From Runella sp. SP2 (lineage in GTDB: Bacteria; Bacteroidota; Bacteroidia; Cytophagales; Spirosomataceae), in the NCBI RefSeq assembly GCF_003711225.1, contig NZ_CP031030.1, forward strand, positions 3,720,001 through 3,784,000: a DNA stretch of 64,000 nucleotides. The letters are read 5' to 3'. The translations under genes were made by a program, and so were the position numbers. Below are positions 45,104 to 53,986 of the stretch, piece by piece (position 1 is the stretch's first letter; the number at the start of each line of letters is the position of its first letter). The notes under the pieces were generated by a model that saw only the letters and a program-made list of their open reading frames with translations, made no database searches and was not told the origin of the DNA.

Positions 45104-45973
45104 TTAATATTGATGGAAAGCATCCGAAATAAAGCCTAATACTTCGGGCAGGGCACGGCGCCAATACGTCCAAGTATGTCCTCCGTCATGGATACGAAAC
45201 TCGTGCGGAATCTCTTTTTTCTTCATCGCGATGTGTACCAACGAGTTTCCCTCATACAGAAAATCATCATCGCCGCAGTCGATATACCAACGCACGGCCT
45301 TTTTCTTATCATCTGGCACAGCGTTGATAAGCTCCAGCACACTTTGGCGTTTGTAATACGCCTCCACCTCGGCATCGGTATATTCAACCTCGGGTTTAGC
45401 GCGTTTTAAAGTGGCCTTGGTCATTTCCAAATTCATAGGGCCAGTGGCGGCACTTAAAGGGCAGGCCGATGAAAAAAGTTCGGGACGGCGAAGCGCATAC
45501 GTAAACGTACCCCCTCCCCCCATCGACAAACCAGCAATTGCTCTAAAACGCTTTTCGGGTTTGGTTCGGTAGTTTTTTTCGATGTATGGCATCAATTCTT
45601 GAAAGAAAAAATCTTCGTAGCGCCATTCATTTTTAGGGTCATTGGCGTAGCCGCGCTGCCCCGTATTGGCATCTGGCATCACAATAATCATCGGTGTGGC
45701 CTTGCCTTCAGCAAAAGCTTTGTCGGCAATATGCTGCACTTCACCAAATTGCACCCAGCCCGTTTGGTCATCGCCAGCTCCGTGTAGCAAATACAACACA
45801 GGATAGCTCCGCTGAGAGGCTTCGTAATTGGGGGGAAGATAAATGGCAAACTTGCGGTCGCTTTTGAGGATTTTACTTGGCAAACTTAGGTTGTCATAGA
45901 CTTTTGACTGCGCAGATACGCCCTGCCCAGCTAGCAACAAAGCCATGGCAATCATACAAAAAGCTTTTTTCAT
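45104..45973 (-). CDS. Secreted alpha/beta-hydrolase, esterase D / feruloyl-esterase-like
   Basis: 289 aa. Signal peptide ends near GVSAQ. Putative-esterase (CE1-like) fold: FAIYLPPNYEASQRSYPVLYLLHG oxyanion region, nucleophile Ser in the elbow AGLSMGGGG, an Asp in DCGDDDF and the catalytic His in HDGGHTW near the C-terminus. Such enzymes hydrolyse ester bonds on carbohydrate or phenolic substrates in the periplasm or outside. Its neighbours do not indicate the substrate. Confidence 0.88.
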   Translation of the reverse strand: MKKAFCMIAMALLLAGQGVSAQSKVYDNLSLPSKILKSDRKFAIYLPPNYEASQRSYPVLYLLHGAGDDQTGWVQFGEVQHIADKAFAEGKATPMIIVMPDANTGQRGYANDPKNEWRYEDFFFQELMPYIEKNYRTKPEKRFRAIAGLSMGGGGTFTYALRRPELFSSACPLSAATGPMNLEMTKATLKRAKPEVEYTDAEVEAYYKRQSVLELINAVPDDKKKAVRWYIDCGDDDFLYEGNSLVHIAMKKKEIPHEFRIHDGGHTWTYWRRALPEVLGFISDAFHQY

Positions 45974-46049
45974 TTTCGTTCAAGAGTTAAGTGATTGGTT
46001 TATACCAAAAGACACCTTTCCTCTTATTTATACCCTTTTGAGCTTTCTG

Positions 46050-47324
46050 TCAGTATCCAATCTGATTTTCAATCCAGTCAAGTCCACGCATATACAAGGT
46101 TTTGGCATAATTGACACGGTTATCAAAATCGTGGTAATCGGTGCGGCCATTGTGCAAATACTTCCGAATCAGCGTAGCATTCACTTCGGCCGTGGGGTTT
46201 GCAACGACATCATCGGCTTCTGTACGGAACTGCGAAAACATCGGGAAATCGTGCTCCAAGTGCGTAAAAAACAAATGTCCATTGGCATTTCTTACGGCAC
46301 ACAGCAAACCATTGGCTTTGGACGTGGCGGGGGCAAGGCTTCCTTCCAAGCCACGTTTAAGCACCATTACCCCGTCAAAACCAGCCATCAAGGCCAGCTC
46401 CGCCATTTTCATTTGGTAAGTAATATGAAACACCGACGTCACCAATATACGAGCACCGCAAGGATTTAATACCTTTTCGAGGGTGGCCAAAAACGGACGC
46501 TTTAGCGCCGTTCGACGACGTTCAACCCAGCCATCGAGGGCAGGAGAAAGCAATTTTTGGTCGAGTACCCAGCCATAAGTAGGGTTCATTTCGAGCAGCT
46601 CGTGGTTGTCGGCCAGCAACCAACTTCCCATGTATAAATATAAATCGTGGGAATTAAGTCCATATTTTGGCCCCGACGACCGACCAAGTGCCGTGACAGC
46701 GTTGTAATTTCGTTCTTGAAAAAAATAAGCTAAAAGCGGCGTAATCATATACGAATGTTCTACGCCATCGAAGGGTTCGGCCAGTTGTACAATGGGAAAC
46801 TTGGTTTTTACGTGCCGCTGAAAACCAGGCGTAAAGGTAGTTTTCACGGCATCGTACAATCCTTCATATTCATCGTTTGTCTCGTAGCGCACCCGAAGAA
46901 TGCTGACAGCCATCCCTTTAAAGGTTTCACAGCAATCGCTCGTAAACAAAAAATCCCCCAACTGATGCGCTTCTGACACTTGTAGTGAGTGACCGTTGAG
47001 CAATTTCACGCCAATCGGGAACAATTGAGGTGGCAAATCGGGACACAGTCGGTTTAGAAAAAACACAGGGTTGCTAAATGCGTGTTTACCTATGTATTCT
47101 TCTAGCTTCAATTCAGCATCGGTCGGTCCTTTCATCATCAACGCCCCAAAAAAGACCCCCTTTTGTAGCTGACTAGCCGCACCTCGATGAAGTTCGGCCA
47201 AACACTCTTCCACCAATTCGGCAGAAAGTGATTTGCTTCCATGTTTTCCTATCCCTACTTGGCGAATTCCTTTCGCGAGGGGTGTATCTATATTGTATTT
47301 TAAGGCGAAATCTGATGCTATCAC
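46050..47324 (-). CDS. TrpD2-like (anthranilate phosphoribosyltransferase family) protein
   Basis: 424 aa from a GTG start. It fits the glycosyltransferase-3/TrpD-like family of the YbiB type: an N-terminal helical domain (AELVEECLAELHRGAASQLQKGVFFGALMMKGPT), the QVGIGKHGSKSLS loop and a catalytic domain with ALGRSSGPKYGLNSHDL. The canonical TrpD glycine-rich substrate loop is altered, so true anthranilate transfer is unlikely. TrpD2-like genes are known beside nitrate-assimilation genes in several bacteria. Here it diverges from the porin/nrt operon across 509 bp, so it is probably part of the same regulon. Confidence 0.72.
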   Translation of the reverse strand: MIASDFALKYNIDTPLAKGIRQVGIGKHGSKSLSAELVEECLAELHRGAASQLQKGVFFGALMMKGPTDAELKLEEYIGKHAFSNPVFFLNRLCPDLPPQLFPIGVKLLNGHSLQVSEAHQLGDFLFTSDCCETFKGMAVSILRVRYETNDEYEGLYDAVKTTFTPGFQRHVKTKFPIVQLAEPFDGVEHSYMITPLLAYFFQERNYNAVTALGRSSGPKYGLNSHDLYLYMGSWLLADNHELLEMNPTYGWVLDQKLLSPALDGWVERRRTALKRPFLATLEKVLNPCGARILVTSVFHITYQMKMAELALMAGFDGVMVLKRGLEGSLAPATSKANGLLCAVRNANGHLFFTHLEHDFPMFSQFRTEADDVVANPTAEVNATLIRKYLHNGRTDYHDFDNRVNYAKTLYMRGLDWIENQIGY

Positions 47325-47833
47325 AATTACTTATCAATTACTTAGTTTAAAAACTAATATTATTAAATATCACAATTTATTATTCTCAAATAGTACTTTT
47401 TCAAAGAAACTTTTTGAAAAAATAAAGAACTTTCGACTTTTTACTCAAAAAATAAAACTAAAATTTGGCAGTTATACAAATTGAGCCTAGTTTTAAGTAA
47501 AATTTTTAAGCAGGCACAAGTAGCAAATAATATTCTGTATAAATTGAGTAGTAAATGTATAAACTTTTTTGATAATCTTTTTTTTACAAACGATATTTTT
47601 CACAAGCAGTCTTTTAGCGAATTAGCGCTCAAAAAAACGAAAAAATGACAAATTGAATTTTTTAAAGATATTAGCAATCACCCACCTCAATAACATTGGA
47701 TGCTCTTACGTGAACTTATAACGGCGTTGGCGGACGCTCGTGGTAAGGAAAAAGAAAAACCCCGCAGAATGGCGGTTCTGACGGGGCTATTGGTAGTTCT
47801 AAATTAGGGATTAACTTAAAACGTTACAAAATT
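47325..47833. promoter_or_regulatory. Divergent control region of the nitrate island
   Basis: 509 bp without genes, very AT-rich on the left. Visible elements: AATTACTTA twice, 11 bp apart (47325, 47336), next to the GTG start; the dyad TTAGTTT/AAACTAA around 47342; the dyad TTTTTCAAA/TTTGAAAAA (47397-47421); and AAATTGAG at 47478 and 47541. A GC-rich hairpin at 47760-47786 is listed separately. Promoters for both directions must lie here, but I cannot place them. Confidence 0.6.
47760..47786 (-). terminator. Leftward terminator-like hairpin upstream of the porin gene
   Basis: CCCCG/CGGGG and CAGAA/TTCTG pair with a single A bulge around TGGCGG. On the minus strand it is followed by TTTTTCTTTTTCC, giving a classic leftward terminator, although no known leftward gene lies immediately upstream. 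For rightward transcripts it would be a leader hairpin 48 nt before the porin ATG. Confidence 0.6.
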
Positions 47834-49378
47834 ATGAAAAAATTGTTACACGTCCAATCGTGCAGCGTACTTCTTTTTGCTCTACTGGTAAGTAGAATTA
47901 CTCATTCTCAAATCTCTCTTCAAGGCCAAGTAAGAACCCGTACCGAAGTACGCGACGGCCTCGGCAACCTAGCTAAAATCGGCGCAAAACCCGCCGCTTT
48001 CACCTCCCAACGAACCAGTTTGAACTTCGGCTACAAGTGGGATCGGCTTACGTTTGGCATGAACGTACGGGATGTACGCGTCTGGGGACAAGACGCGGCG
48101 TCTATCAACAACGCCGATGGTTCTAAGTTGTTTGTCCACGAAGCGTGGGCCGAAATTGTACTGGCCAACATCGCCGACACCACCATTAAGTTTAAGGCGT
48201 TCGACAACCTTTCCCTCAAAGTAGGCCGTCAGGAGTTAATCTACGACGATGTGCGTTTGATTGGCAACCTCGACTGGCTTCAGCAAGGTCGCCGATTTGA
48301 CATGGCGTTATTGAAAGCCATGAAAAAAGGTTGGCAAATCGACCTTGGCGTTGCTTTTAATCAAAATTCGGACGCCTTTGGTCGAGCGGGCACGTTTTAT
48401 ACCGCTGGCAATGCGCCTACCACCGTTGCCAACTCCAAAGGAGCGTACGTTACCGTTCCTTCCGACTTCCTCCCCACTTCGGGCAAAGGGGGCGCTCCCG
48501 TGTTGGCCTCCCCGCTCAGCACCAACGGGCAGAATCAGATGTACAAATCAATGCAAATGCTCTACTTGAGCCGCAAATTTGGACAGACAAAATTTTCGGG
48601 ACTGGTCTTCAAAGATGACTTCCAAAAGTACCGTATAGACAGCCTCGGTAGCACTGCCAACGGCGTAGTCTATGGCCGCCGCTACGATGTAGAAGGAACC
48701 AACAACCGCATTACCTACGGGGCAATGCTTACAGGACTCATCGGAAATGCTTCCTCTAAACTGGGAAAAATCGCGTGGCAAGCCTTTGCGTATAAACAAG
48801 GCGGCAAAAACCGCGACGGGCAAGACCTCACGGCTTACCACTATGGGGCTAACTTTAGTGTCCAAAAAGGAAAATTCTCGTTTGGCCCTGGCTATGAAGT
48901 ACTTTCGGGCAACAATACCGTTTCGCCTGATGGTAAAGACCATCGCTTCGATCCATTGTATGGCACGCCACACCGCCACTGGGGCTACATGGATTATTTC
49001 TACGTAGGCACGGGGGCAGCCGCAGGTGGTTTGGCCAATGCATTCTTAAAAACCAAATACGTCGCCAATCCAAACCTCTATTTTACACTCGACTTCCACA
49101 ATTTTGCCTTGGCCAATGACATGAAAAATGGCCTAGACGCCTCGGGGGGAAAAATTGCGCGCCAATTGGGCAATGAATTTGATTTTATTGTCAATTATAA
49201 CCTCAACAAATTCACCAACATCGAGTTGGGGTATTCGCACTTGAGTGGCACCAATAGCCTCGAATATGCCAAGTTGGGCACGATGGACAAAAGCAAACAC
49301 AGCGCCAACTGGGCGTACTTGATGCTCAACATCCGCCCTGATTTCTTCTACACCAAACCCGTGGCTATCAAGCAATAA
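47834..49378 (+). CDS. Outer-membrane porin, alginate-export-like, probably for nitrate
   Basis: 514 aa. Signal peptide about 1-25 (LLFALLVSRITHS|Q). The mature protein has many alternating amphipathic strands, with the alginate-export-type start (ISLQGQVRTRTEVRDG, LRQELIYDD-like VGRQELIYDDVRLIGNLDW) and C-terminal strands ending AYLMLNIRPDFFY. It should form an outer-membrane beta-barrel. Position as the first gene before the nitrate ABC importer (gap 37 bp) suggests it lets nitrate or nitrite into the periplasm. That substrate is inferred from context only. Confidence 0.8.
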   Translation: MKKLLHVQSCSVLLFALLVSRITHSQISLQGQVRTRTEVRDGLGNLAKIGAKPAAFTSQRTSLNFGYKWDRLTFGMNVRDVRVWGQDAASINNADGSKLFVHEAWAEIVLANIADTTIKFKAFDNLSLKVGRQELIYDDVRLIGNLDWLQQGRRFDMALLKAMKKGWQIDLGVAFNQNSDAFGRAGTFYTAGNAPTTVANSKGAYVTVPSDFLPTSGKGGAPVLASPLSTNGQNQMYKSMQMLYLSRKFGQTKFSGLVFKDDFQKYRIDSLGSTANGVVYGRRYDVEGTNNRITYGAMLTGLIGNASSKLGKIAWQAFAYKQGGKNRDGQDLTAYHYGANFSVQKGKFSFGPGYEVLSGNNTVSPDGKDHRFDPLYGTPHRHWGYMDYFYVGTGAAAGGLANAFLKTKYVANPNLYFTLDFHNFALANDMKNGLDASGGKIARQLGNEFDFIVNYNLNKFTNIELGYSHLSGTNSLEYAKLGTMDKSKHSANWAYLMLNIRPDFFYTKPVAIKQ

Positions 49379-49415
49379 ACACAACCCTTTTAGTCCATTT
49401 TTAACACCTAAATCA

Positions 49416-50621
49416 ATGAAAGTAAGCTATAAATTTCTCCTTGCTGCCTGTGCAGCCGTGGTTCTTATTGCGGGTATGTCGATGCGCAAAGCAGCACTTC
49501 CCCAAGTCAAATTAGGCTTTATTCCCCTCACCGACTGTGCTCCTTTGGTAGCTGCCAAAGAACTAGGTCTTTTCCAAAAATACGGCGTTGACGTCGTTTT
49601 GACCAAAGAAGCTTCTTGGGCCAATATCCGCGACAAAGTTCTCAATGGCGAGCTCGACGGCGCACATTGCCTTTTTGGAATGCCTTTTTCCGTTTATACG
49701 GGAGTAGGTGGCAAAGCAGGCTCCGAAATGCAAATTGCGATGGTACTCAACAACAACGGCCAAGCCATTACCCTTTCCAAAGATTTTTGTGGACTTGTAG
49801 GCTATAAGGAAGTAGGCAAAGTAAACGCCGCCGTGAAGCAAGTGCAAGGCCGTAAAGAAGTGACTTTTGCCATGACTTTCCCTGGTGGTACGCATGATAT
49901 TTGGCTTCGCAACTGGATGGCAGCTGCGGGTATCAACCAAAAGAGTGTAGGTATCATCACGATTCCGCCGCCACAAATGGTGGCTAATATGCGCGTCGAT
50001 AACATGGAAGGCTACTGCGTGGGCGAACCTTGGAACGGCGTGGCGGCTTCTCAGAACATCGGTTTTACCCAAATCGCTTCGCAGGACATTTGGAAACATC
50101 ACCCCGAAAAAGCTCTGGTTGTCAACAAAGCATTTGCGACCCAAGAACGCGAAAACCTCAAAAACGTTATGAAAGCCATTTTGGAAGCCTGTCAATGGCT
50201 CGACAACATGGGTAACCGCAAAAAAGCAGCGGGTTGGCTCTCAAAACCCTTTTATGTAAACGCAGCTCTGCCTGTCATTGAGGCGCGCCTGCTGGGTTCG
50301 AGCGATTTAGGTTGCGAATTAGGAGTGGCTAAATACAAAGAAGATTACATGACTTTTTTCAACAAAGGTTACGTAAATACCCCGCGTAAATCGCACGGAA
50401 TGTGGTTTATGGCGCAGTATGTGCGGTTTGGGTACCTCAAATCTAACCCTGATTTTAAAGGAATTGCAGAAAAGCTCATCCTCGACGATTTGTTTGCCGA
50501 GGTTGCCCGTGAGGCCAAAGTACCCGTAATGACCGACGATATGAAACCTTTCAAAACCACCTACGATGTGTCGTTTGACCCAAGCAATGTCGGTGCGTAT
50601 TTAGCTTCAACAAAAAAATAG
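49416..50621 (+). CDS. nrtA: Nitrate ABC transporter substrate-binding protein
   Basis: 401 aa. N-terminal signal/anchor (residues about 6-24). The NrtA/CmpA pattern is clear: VKLGFIPLTDCAPLVAAKELGLFQKYGVDV, ASWANIRDKVLNGELDGAHCLFGMP, FPGGTHDIWLRNWMAAAGINP-like segment and VDNMEGYCVGEPWN. It binds nitrate (or nitrite or bicarbonate in relatives) in the periplasm and delivers it to the NrtB permease encoded 7 bp downstream. The surrounding genes make nitrate the likely ligand. Confidence 0.92.
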   Translation: MKVSYKFLLAACAAVVLIAGMSMRKAALPQVKLGFIPLTDCAPLVAAKELGLFQKYGVDVVLTKEASWANIRDKVLNGELDGAHCLFGMPFSVYTGVGGKAGSEMQIAMVLNNNGQAITLSKDFCGLVGYKEVGKVNAAVKQVQGRKEVTFAMTFPGGTHDIWLRNWMAAAGINQKSVGIITIPPPQMVANMRVDNMEGYCVGEPWNGVAASQNIGFTQIASQDIWKHHPEKALVVNKAFATQERENLKNVMKAILEACQWLDNMGNRKKAAGWLSKPFYVNAALPVIEARLLGSSDLGCELGVAKYKEDYMTFFNKGYVNTPRKSHGMWFMAQYVRFGYLKSNPDFKGIAEKLILDDLFAEVAREAKVPVMTDDMKPFKTTYDVSFDPSNVGAYLASTKK

Positions 50622-50628
50622 CTCCCCC

Positions 50629-51411
50629 ATGAAAAAACTACTCAATTTTCAGACTTACTTGCCAGTGCTGTTCGGCCTAGGTAGCACAGTGCTTTTAGTG
50701 GGTGCTTGGTGGACGGTGTCATTACTGACCAACAACGAAATCCCGAATCCATTGTCCACTTGGACGGTTTTCAGCGAAATGCTCGCTACGCCTTTTTACG
50801 ATTACGGTCCCAACGACAAAGGCATTGGAAACCAGCTTTTCAGCTCTCTCATTCGTGTATTTAGCGGTTTTGGTGCGGGGAGTCTGTTGGCCATTCCACT
50901 TGGGCTGCTGATTGGTTCGAGCAAAACGGCTTTTCGCCTCATCAATCCCATTGTTCAAATCTTGCGCCCCGTTTCACCCTTGGCTTGGTTTCCGTTGGGG
51001 CTATTGGCCTTCAAAGCCGCCGAAGGAGCCACCGTTTTCATCATTTTTGTAACAAGCCTTTGGCCTACTTTAATCAATACCGCGTTTGGCGTGGCTTCCA
51101 TCCCCCAAGACCATAAAAACGTGGCAAAAGCGTTCGGATTTTCTCGTTGGAAGTACATCGTCAAAGTCATCATCCCCTATGCTTTACCCCACATTATCAC
51201 GGGTTTACGCCTCAGCATTGGTGTCGCATGGATGGTAATTGTGGCAGGCGAGATGCTCTCGGGGGGCGTTGGCATTGGCTTTTTTGTTTGGGATAGCTGG
51301 AACGCCCTCAGCCTTGAGAAAATCTTGTCGGCGATTCTTATCATTGGCACCGTCGGGTTATTGCTCGACAAAGGATTCGATTGGCTCCAAAAACGCTTCG
51401 CTTTTTCCTAG
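50629..51411 (+). CDS. nrtB: Nitrate ABC transporter permease
   Basis: 260 aa with six transmembrane helices. The cytoplasmic EAA loop is visible around NVAKAFGFSRWKYIVKVIIPYALPHIITGLR, and GVAWMVIVAGEMLSGGVGIGFFVWD matches the NrtB/SsuC family. It forms the membrane channel of the importer with NrtA and the ATPase encoded 35 bp further on. Full length; 7 bp separates it from nrtA. Confidence 0.94.
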   Translation: MKKLLNFQTYLPVLFGLGSTVLLVGAWWTVSLLTNNEIPNPLSTWTVFSEMLATPFYDYGPNDKGIGNQLFSSLIRVFSGFGAGSLLAIPLGLLIGSSKTAFRLINPIVQILRPVSPLAWFPLGLLAFKAAEGATVFIIFVTSLWPTLINTAFGVASIPQDHKNVAKAFGFSRWKYIVKVIIPYALPHIITGLRLSIGVAWMVIVAGEMLSGGVGIGFFVWDSWNALSLEKILSAILIIGTVGLLLDKGFDWLQKRFAFS

Positions 51412-51446
51412 TCCAACACAAGTTAAGTTCAGAAACTACTACCAAC

Positions 51447-52304
51447 ATGACTTCCAACCCAACCATTGCTCCCATAGATTCGGCGAGTGAGTTTCATAAA
51501 ATTCAGTCGCGCCCTGCTTCCATTGAAGTAAAGGACATAACTGTTTCGTTCAAAACCCCCAAAGGTGTTTTTACGGCCATCAAGAACATTGACCTCACCA
51601 TCAAAAAAGGCGAAATTGTCGCGCTGATTGGCCACTCTGGCTGCGGAAAATCTACCTTAATGGGAACAATTTCGGGCATGACGGCCCCTACGAGTGGCAG
51701 CGTCATTGCCAACGGGACATTGGTCAAAGGCCCAGGCCCCGACCGTGGTATTGTCTTTCAAAACTACTCACTTCTTCCTTGGCTGACGGTTTATAAAAAC
51801 ATTTACGAAGCCGTGGACTCCGTTTTTAAAGACAAAACTGCCGCCGAGAAGCGGGAAATCGTTGAAGAAAACCTCAAAATGGTCAACCTTTGGCCACACA
51901 AAGACAAACTCCCAGGACAACTATCGGGCGGGATGAAGCAGCGCGTTGCCATCGCACGTGCCTTTGCCATTAATCCTAGTATTTTATTACTCGACGAGCC
52001 TTTTGGCGCGTTGGATGCCCTCACCAAAGGGTCGATGCACATCGAACTTTTGAAACTTTGGAACTTGGACAATCGCAACAAAACGATTGTAATGGTAACG
52101 CACGACATCGAAGAAGCTATTTTCTTGTCTGACCGCGTGGTGGTAATGAACAACGGCCCCGAAGCTACCATCAAAGAAATTGTGGAAATTCCCTTGCCGC
52201 GCCCGCGCAACAAAAAAGAGATTGTCCACGACCCAATTTATATGGAAACCCATGACAAATTAATGAGTTTGCTCTTCGACAAGTTTTCGATTGAAGATGA
52301 ATAA
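51447..52304 (+). CDS. Nitrate ABC transporter ATP-binding protein
   Basis: 285 aa from the ATG at 51447. An in-frame start at 51381 lies inside nrtB and adds unrelated residues. Walker A GHSGCGKST, Q-loop FQNYSLLPW, signature LSGGMKQRVAIARAFA, Walker B ILLLDEPFGALD and the H-loop MVTHDIEEA are all present. It corresponds to the NrtD-type single ATPase; the fused binding domain of NrtC is absent. It drives nitrate import. A strong hairpin follows at 52314. Confidence 0.94.
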   Translation: MTSNPTIAPIDSASEFHKIQSRPASIEVKDITVSFKTPKGVFTAIKNIDLTIKKGEIVALIGHSGCGKSTLMGTISGMTAPTSGSVIANGTLVKGPGPDRGIVFQNYSLLPWLTVYKNIYEAVDSVFKDKTAAEKREIVEENLKMVNLWPHKDKLPGQLSGGMKQRVAIARAFAINPSILLLDEPFGALDALTKGSMHIELLKLWNLDNRNKTIVMVTHDIEEAIFLSDRVVVMNNGPEATIKEIVEIPLPRPRNKKEIVHDPIYMETHDKLMSLLFDKFSIEDE

Positions 52305-52668
52305 GTGGTTGCATTTGTACTCAGTTGGGCCTCCAACTGAGTACAAACCAAAAATTACAAATACTTTCATTTAAGTTTCAAATAACTCATTTTTTACATC
52401 AAATTTTGTTATTTTACAGAAATTTAGTATAATATTTTAAAGAATATTGAGTATTTTCCGAAAATTACTTATTTTTAACTTTGAGCATAATTACTTATTT
52501 TGTATGTTTGATGTACCAAATCGGTGCAGCGTGGCGGCGCTCAACCGATGCAGGTAGCACAGTCTTTAACGAAACCCGTTGAACGAGGAATCGTTATTGG
52601 ATGTACCCTATTGCATCGCTTCAGGCCTTACGCTGGTTTCATGTTCTACTTTTAACCAACAAAGCGCA
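52305..52668. other. Intergenic region before narK with hairpin and direct repeats
   Basis: 364 bp without genes. It holds the stem-loop at 52314-52347 and an AT-rich stretch with two 13-bp direct repeats AATTACTTATTTT (52463 and 52489). An internal promoter for the narK-nas genes is likely here. A run of frame continues upstream of the narK ATG but has no coding character. Confidence 0.6.
52314..52347. terminator. Strong hairpin after the ATPase gene, no U run
   Basis: Perfect 15-bp arms TTTGTACTCAGTTGG and complement around GCCT, 10 bp past the stop. No T tract follows, so it may be a 3'-end stabiliser or a partial terminator separating the importer from narK. Confidence 0.6.
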
Positions 52669-53973
52669 ATGAGCCAGCTTATCTCCAATCAGCCTCTTTC
52701 AAAACTCCACATTCTCAGTACCAAAGGGGTACAGATGCGTACCTTTCACATTACTTGGCTTACCTTTTTTGTCTGTTTCTTCGGCTGGTTCGGTTTAGCG
52801 CCACTCATGCCTGCCATTCGGGCAGATTTGGGCCTAACCAAACCCCAAGTCGGAAACACCATCATTGCGGCGGTATCAGCTACCATTTTTGCCCGACTCA
52901 TCATAGGAAAACTGTGTGATAGCTGGGGACCCCGCAAAACCTACACTACATTGCTTATCGTGGGTGCTTTGCCCGTGATGTTGGTAGGCTTAGCCCACGA
53001 CTACACCACGTTTTTGTTGTTTCGTTTGGCCATTGGCGTTATTGGCGCTTCGTTTGTCATTACGCAATTTCACACTTCGGCCATGTTTGCCCCCAACATC
53101 AAAGGTACGGCCAATGCCGTAGCAGGCGGTTGGGGAAACCTTGGCGGCGGAATCACCCAATTGGCCATGCCCCTCATCATGGCGACCATCGTTGGGTTTG
53201 GTTTTGTCAAGGCCGACGCTTGGCGCTTAGCAATGATTGTCCCTGGTGTTCTGATGCTTTTTATGGCTTTTATTTACTGGAAATATACCAAAGACACGCC
53301 CGCGGGCAACTACGACGAAATCAACCGCACCGCCGTTAGCAAATCAGAAGTAAGTTTTTGGAAAGCTTGTTCCGATGTTCGCGTTTGGGCGTTGGCATTG
53401 GCCTATGCGTGTTGCTTTGGCATGGAAATCACCTTCGACGGCGTAGCAGCGCTCTACTTCTTTGATAATTTCAAGATGGAAGAAACGGAAGCAGGTTTTT
53501 GGGCGATGTTGTTTGGGTTTATGAACATTTTTGCCCGTGCCGTTGGCGGCATTGTAGCAGATAAAGTCGGTCAAAAATACGGGATGCGCGGTAAAGGTAT
53601 TCTTTTAGCCTCCATGCTTCTTTTGGAAGGACTGGGAATTTTATTGTTTGCTCAAGCAGGCAACCTGACCATGGCAGTTGTATCGATGCTCGGCTTTGCG
53701 ATGTTTTTGAAAATGGCTAACGGCGGCACCTATGCGATTGTTCCCTTCGTCAATCCCAAAGCAGTAGGCGTCATTTCGGGCGTAGTAGGGGCAGGAGGCA
53801 ACGTTGGTGGAATGTTGATGGGCTTTTTGTTTAAATCCCAGTCGATTACCTACGGACAAGCATTTATGTACATTGGCGGCCTAGTGGCTACCGTGGGCTT
53901 GCTGCTTTTCCTAGTCAATTTTGGCAAAACCATCACCATCGAGCAGCCTGAAGCAGAGTTACAAGCCGTTTAA
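52669..53973 (+). CDS. narK: NarK/NasA-type nitrate/nitrite transporter (MFS)
   Basis: 434 aa from the ATG at 52669. Twelve hydrophobic segments. The nitrate signature glycine stretches GGWGNLGGGITQ (helix 5) and GGTYAIVPFV plus GVVGAGGNVGGM (helix 11) are intact, and FGWFGLAPLMPAIRADLGLT opens the first helix as in NNP-family members. It moves nitrate in, or exchanges nitrate for nitrite, across the inner membrane. It gives the island a second uptake route beside the ABC importer. The nitrate reductase gene starts 13 bp later. Confidence 0.93.
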   Translation: MSQLISNQPLSKLHILSTKGVQMRTFHITWLTFFVCFFGWFGLAPLMPAIRADLGLTKPQVGNTIIAAVSATIFARLIIGKLCDSWGPRKTYTTLLIVGALPVMLVGLAHDYTTFLLFRLAIGVIGASFVITQFHTSAMFAPNIKGTANAVAGGWGNLGGGITQLAMPLIMATIVGFGFVKADAWRLAMIVPGVLMLFMAFIYWKYTKDTPAGNYDEINRTAVSKSEVSFWKACSDVRVWALALAYACCFGMEITFDGVAALYFFDNFKMEETEAGFWAMLFGFMNIFARAVGGIVADKVGQKYGMRGKGILLASMLLLEGLGILLFAQAGNLTMAVVSMLGFAMFLKMANGGTYAIVPFVNPKAVGVISGVVGAGGNVGGMLMGFLFKSQSITYGQAFMYIGGLVATVGLLLFLVNFGKTITIEQPEAELQAV

Positions 53974-53986
53974 CCCAAATTTTCAA

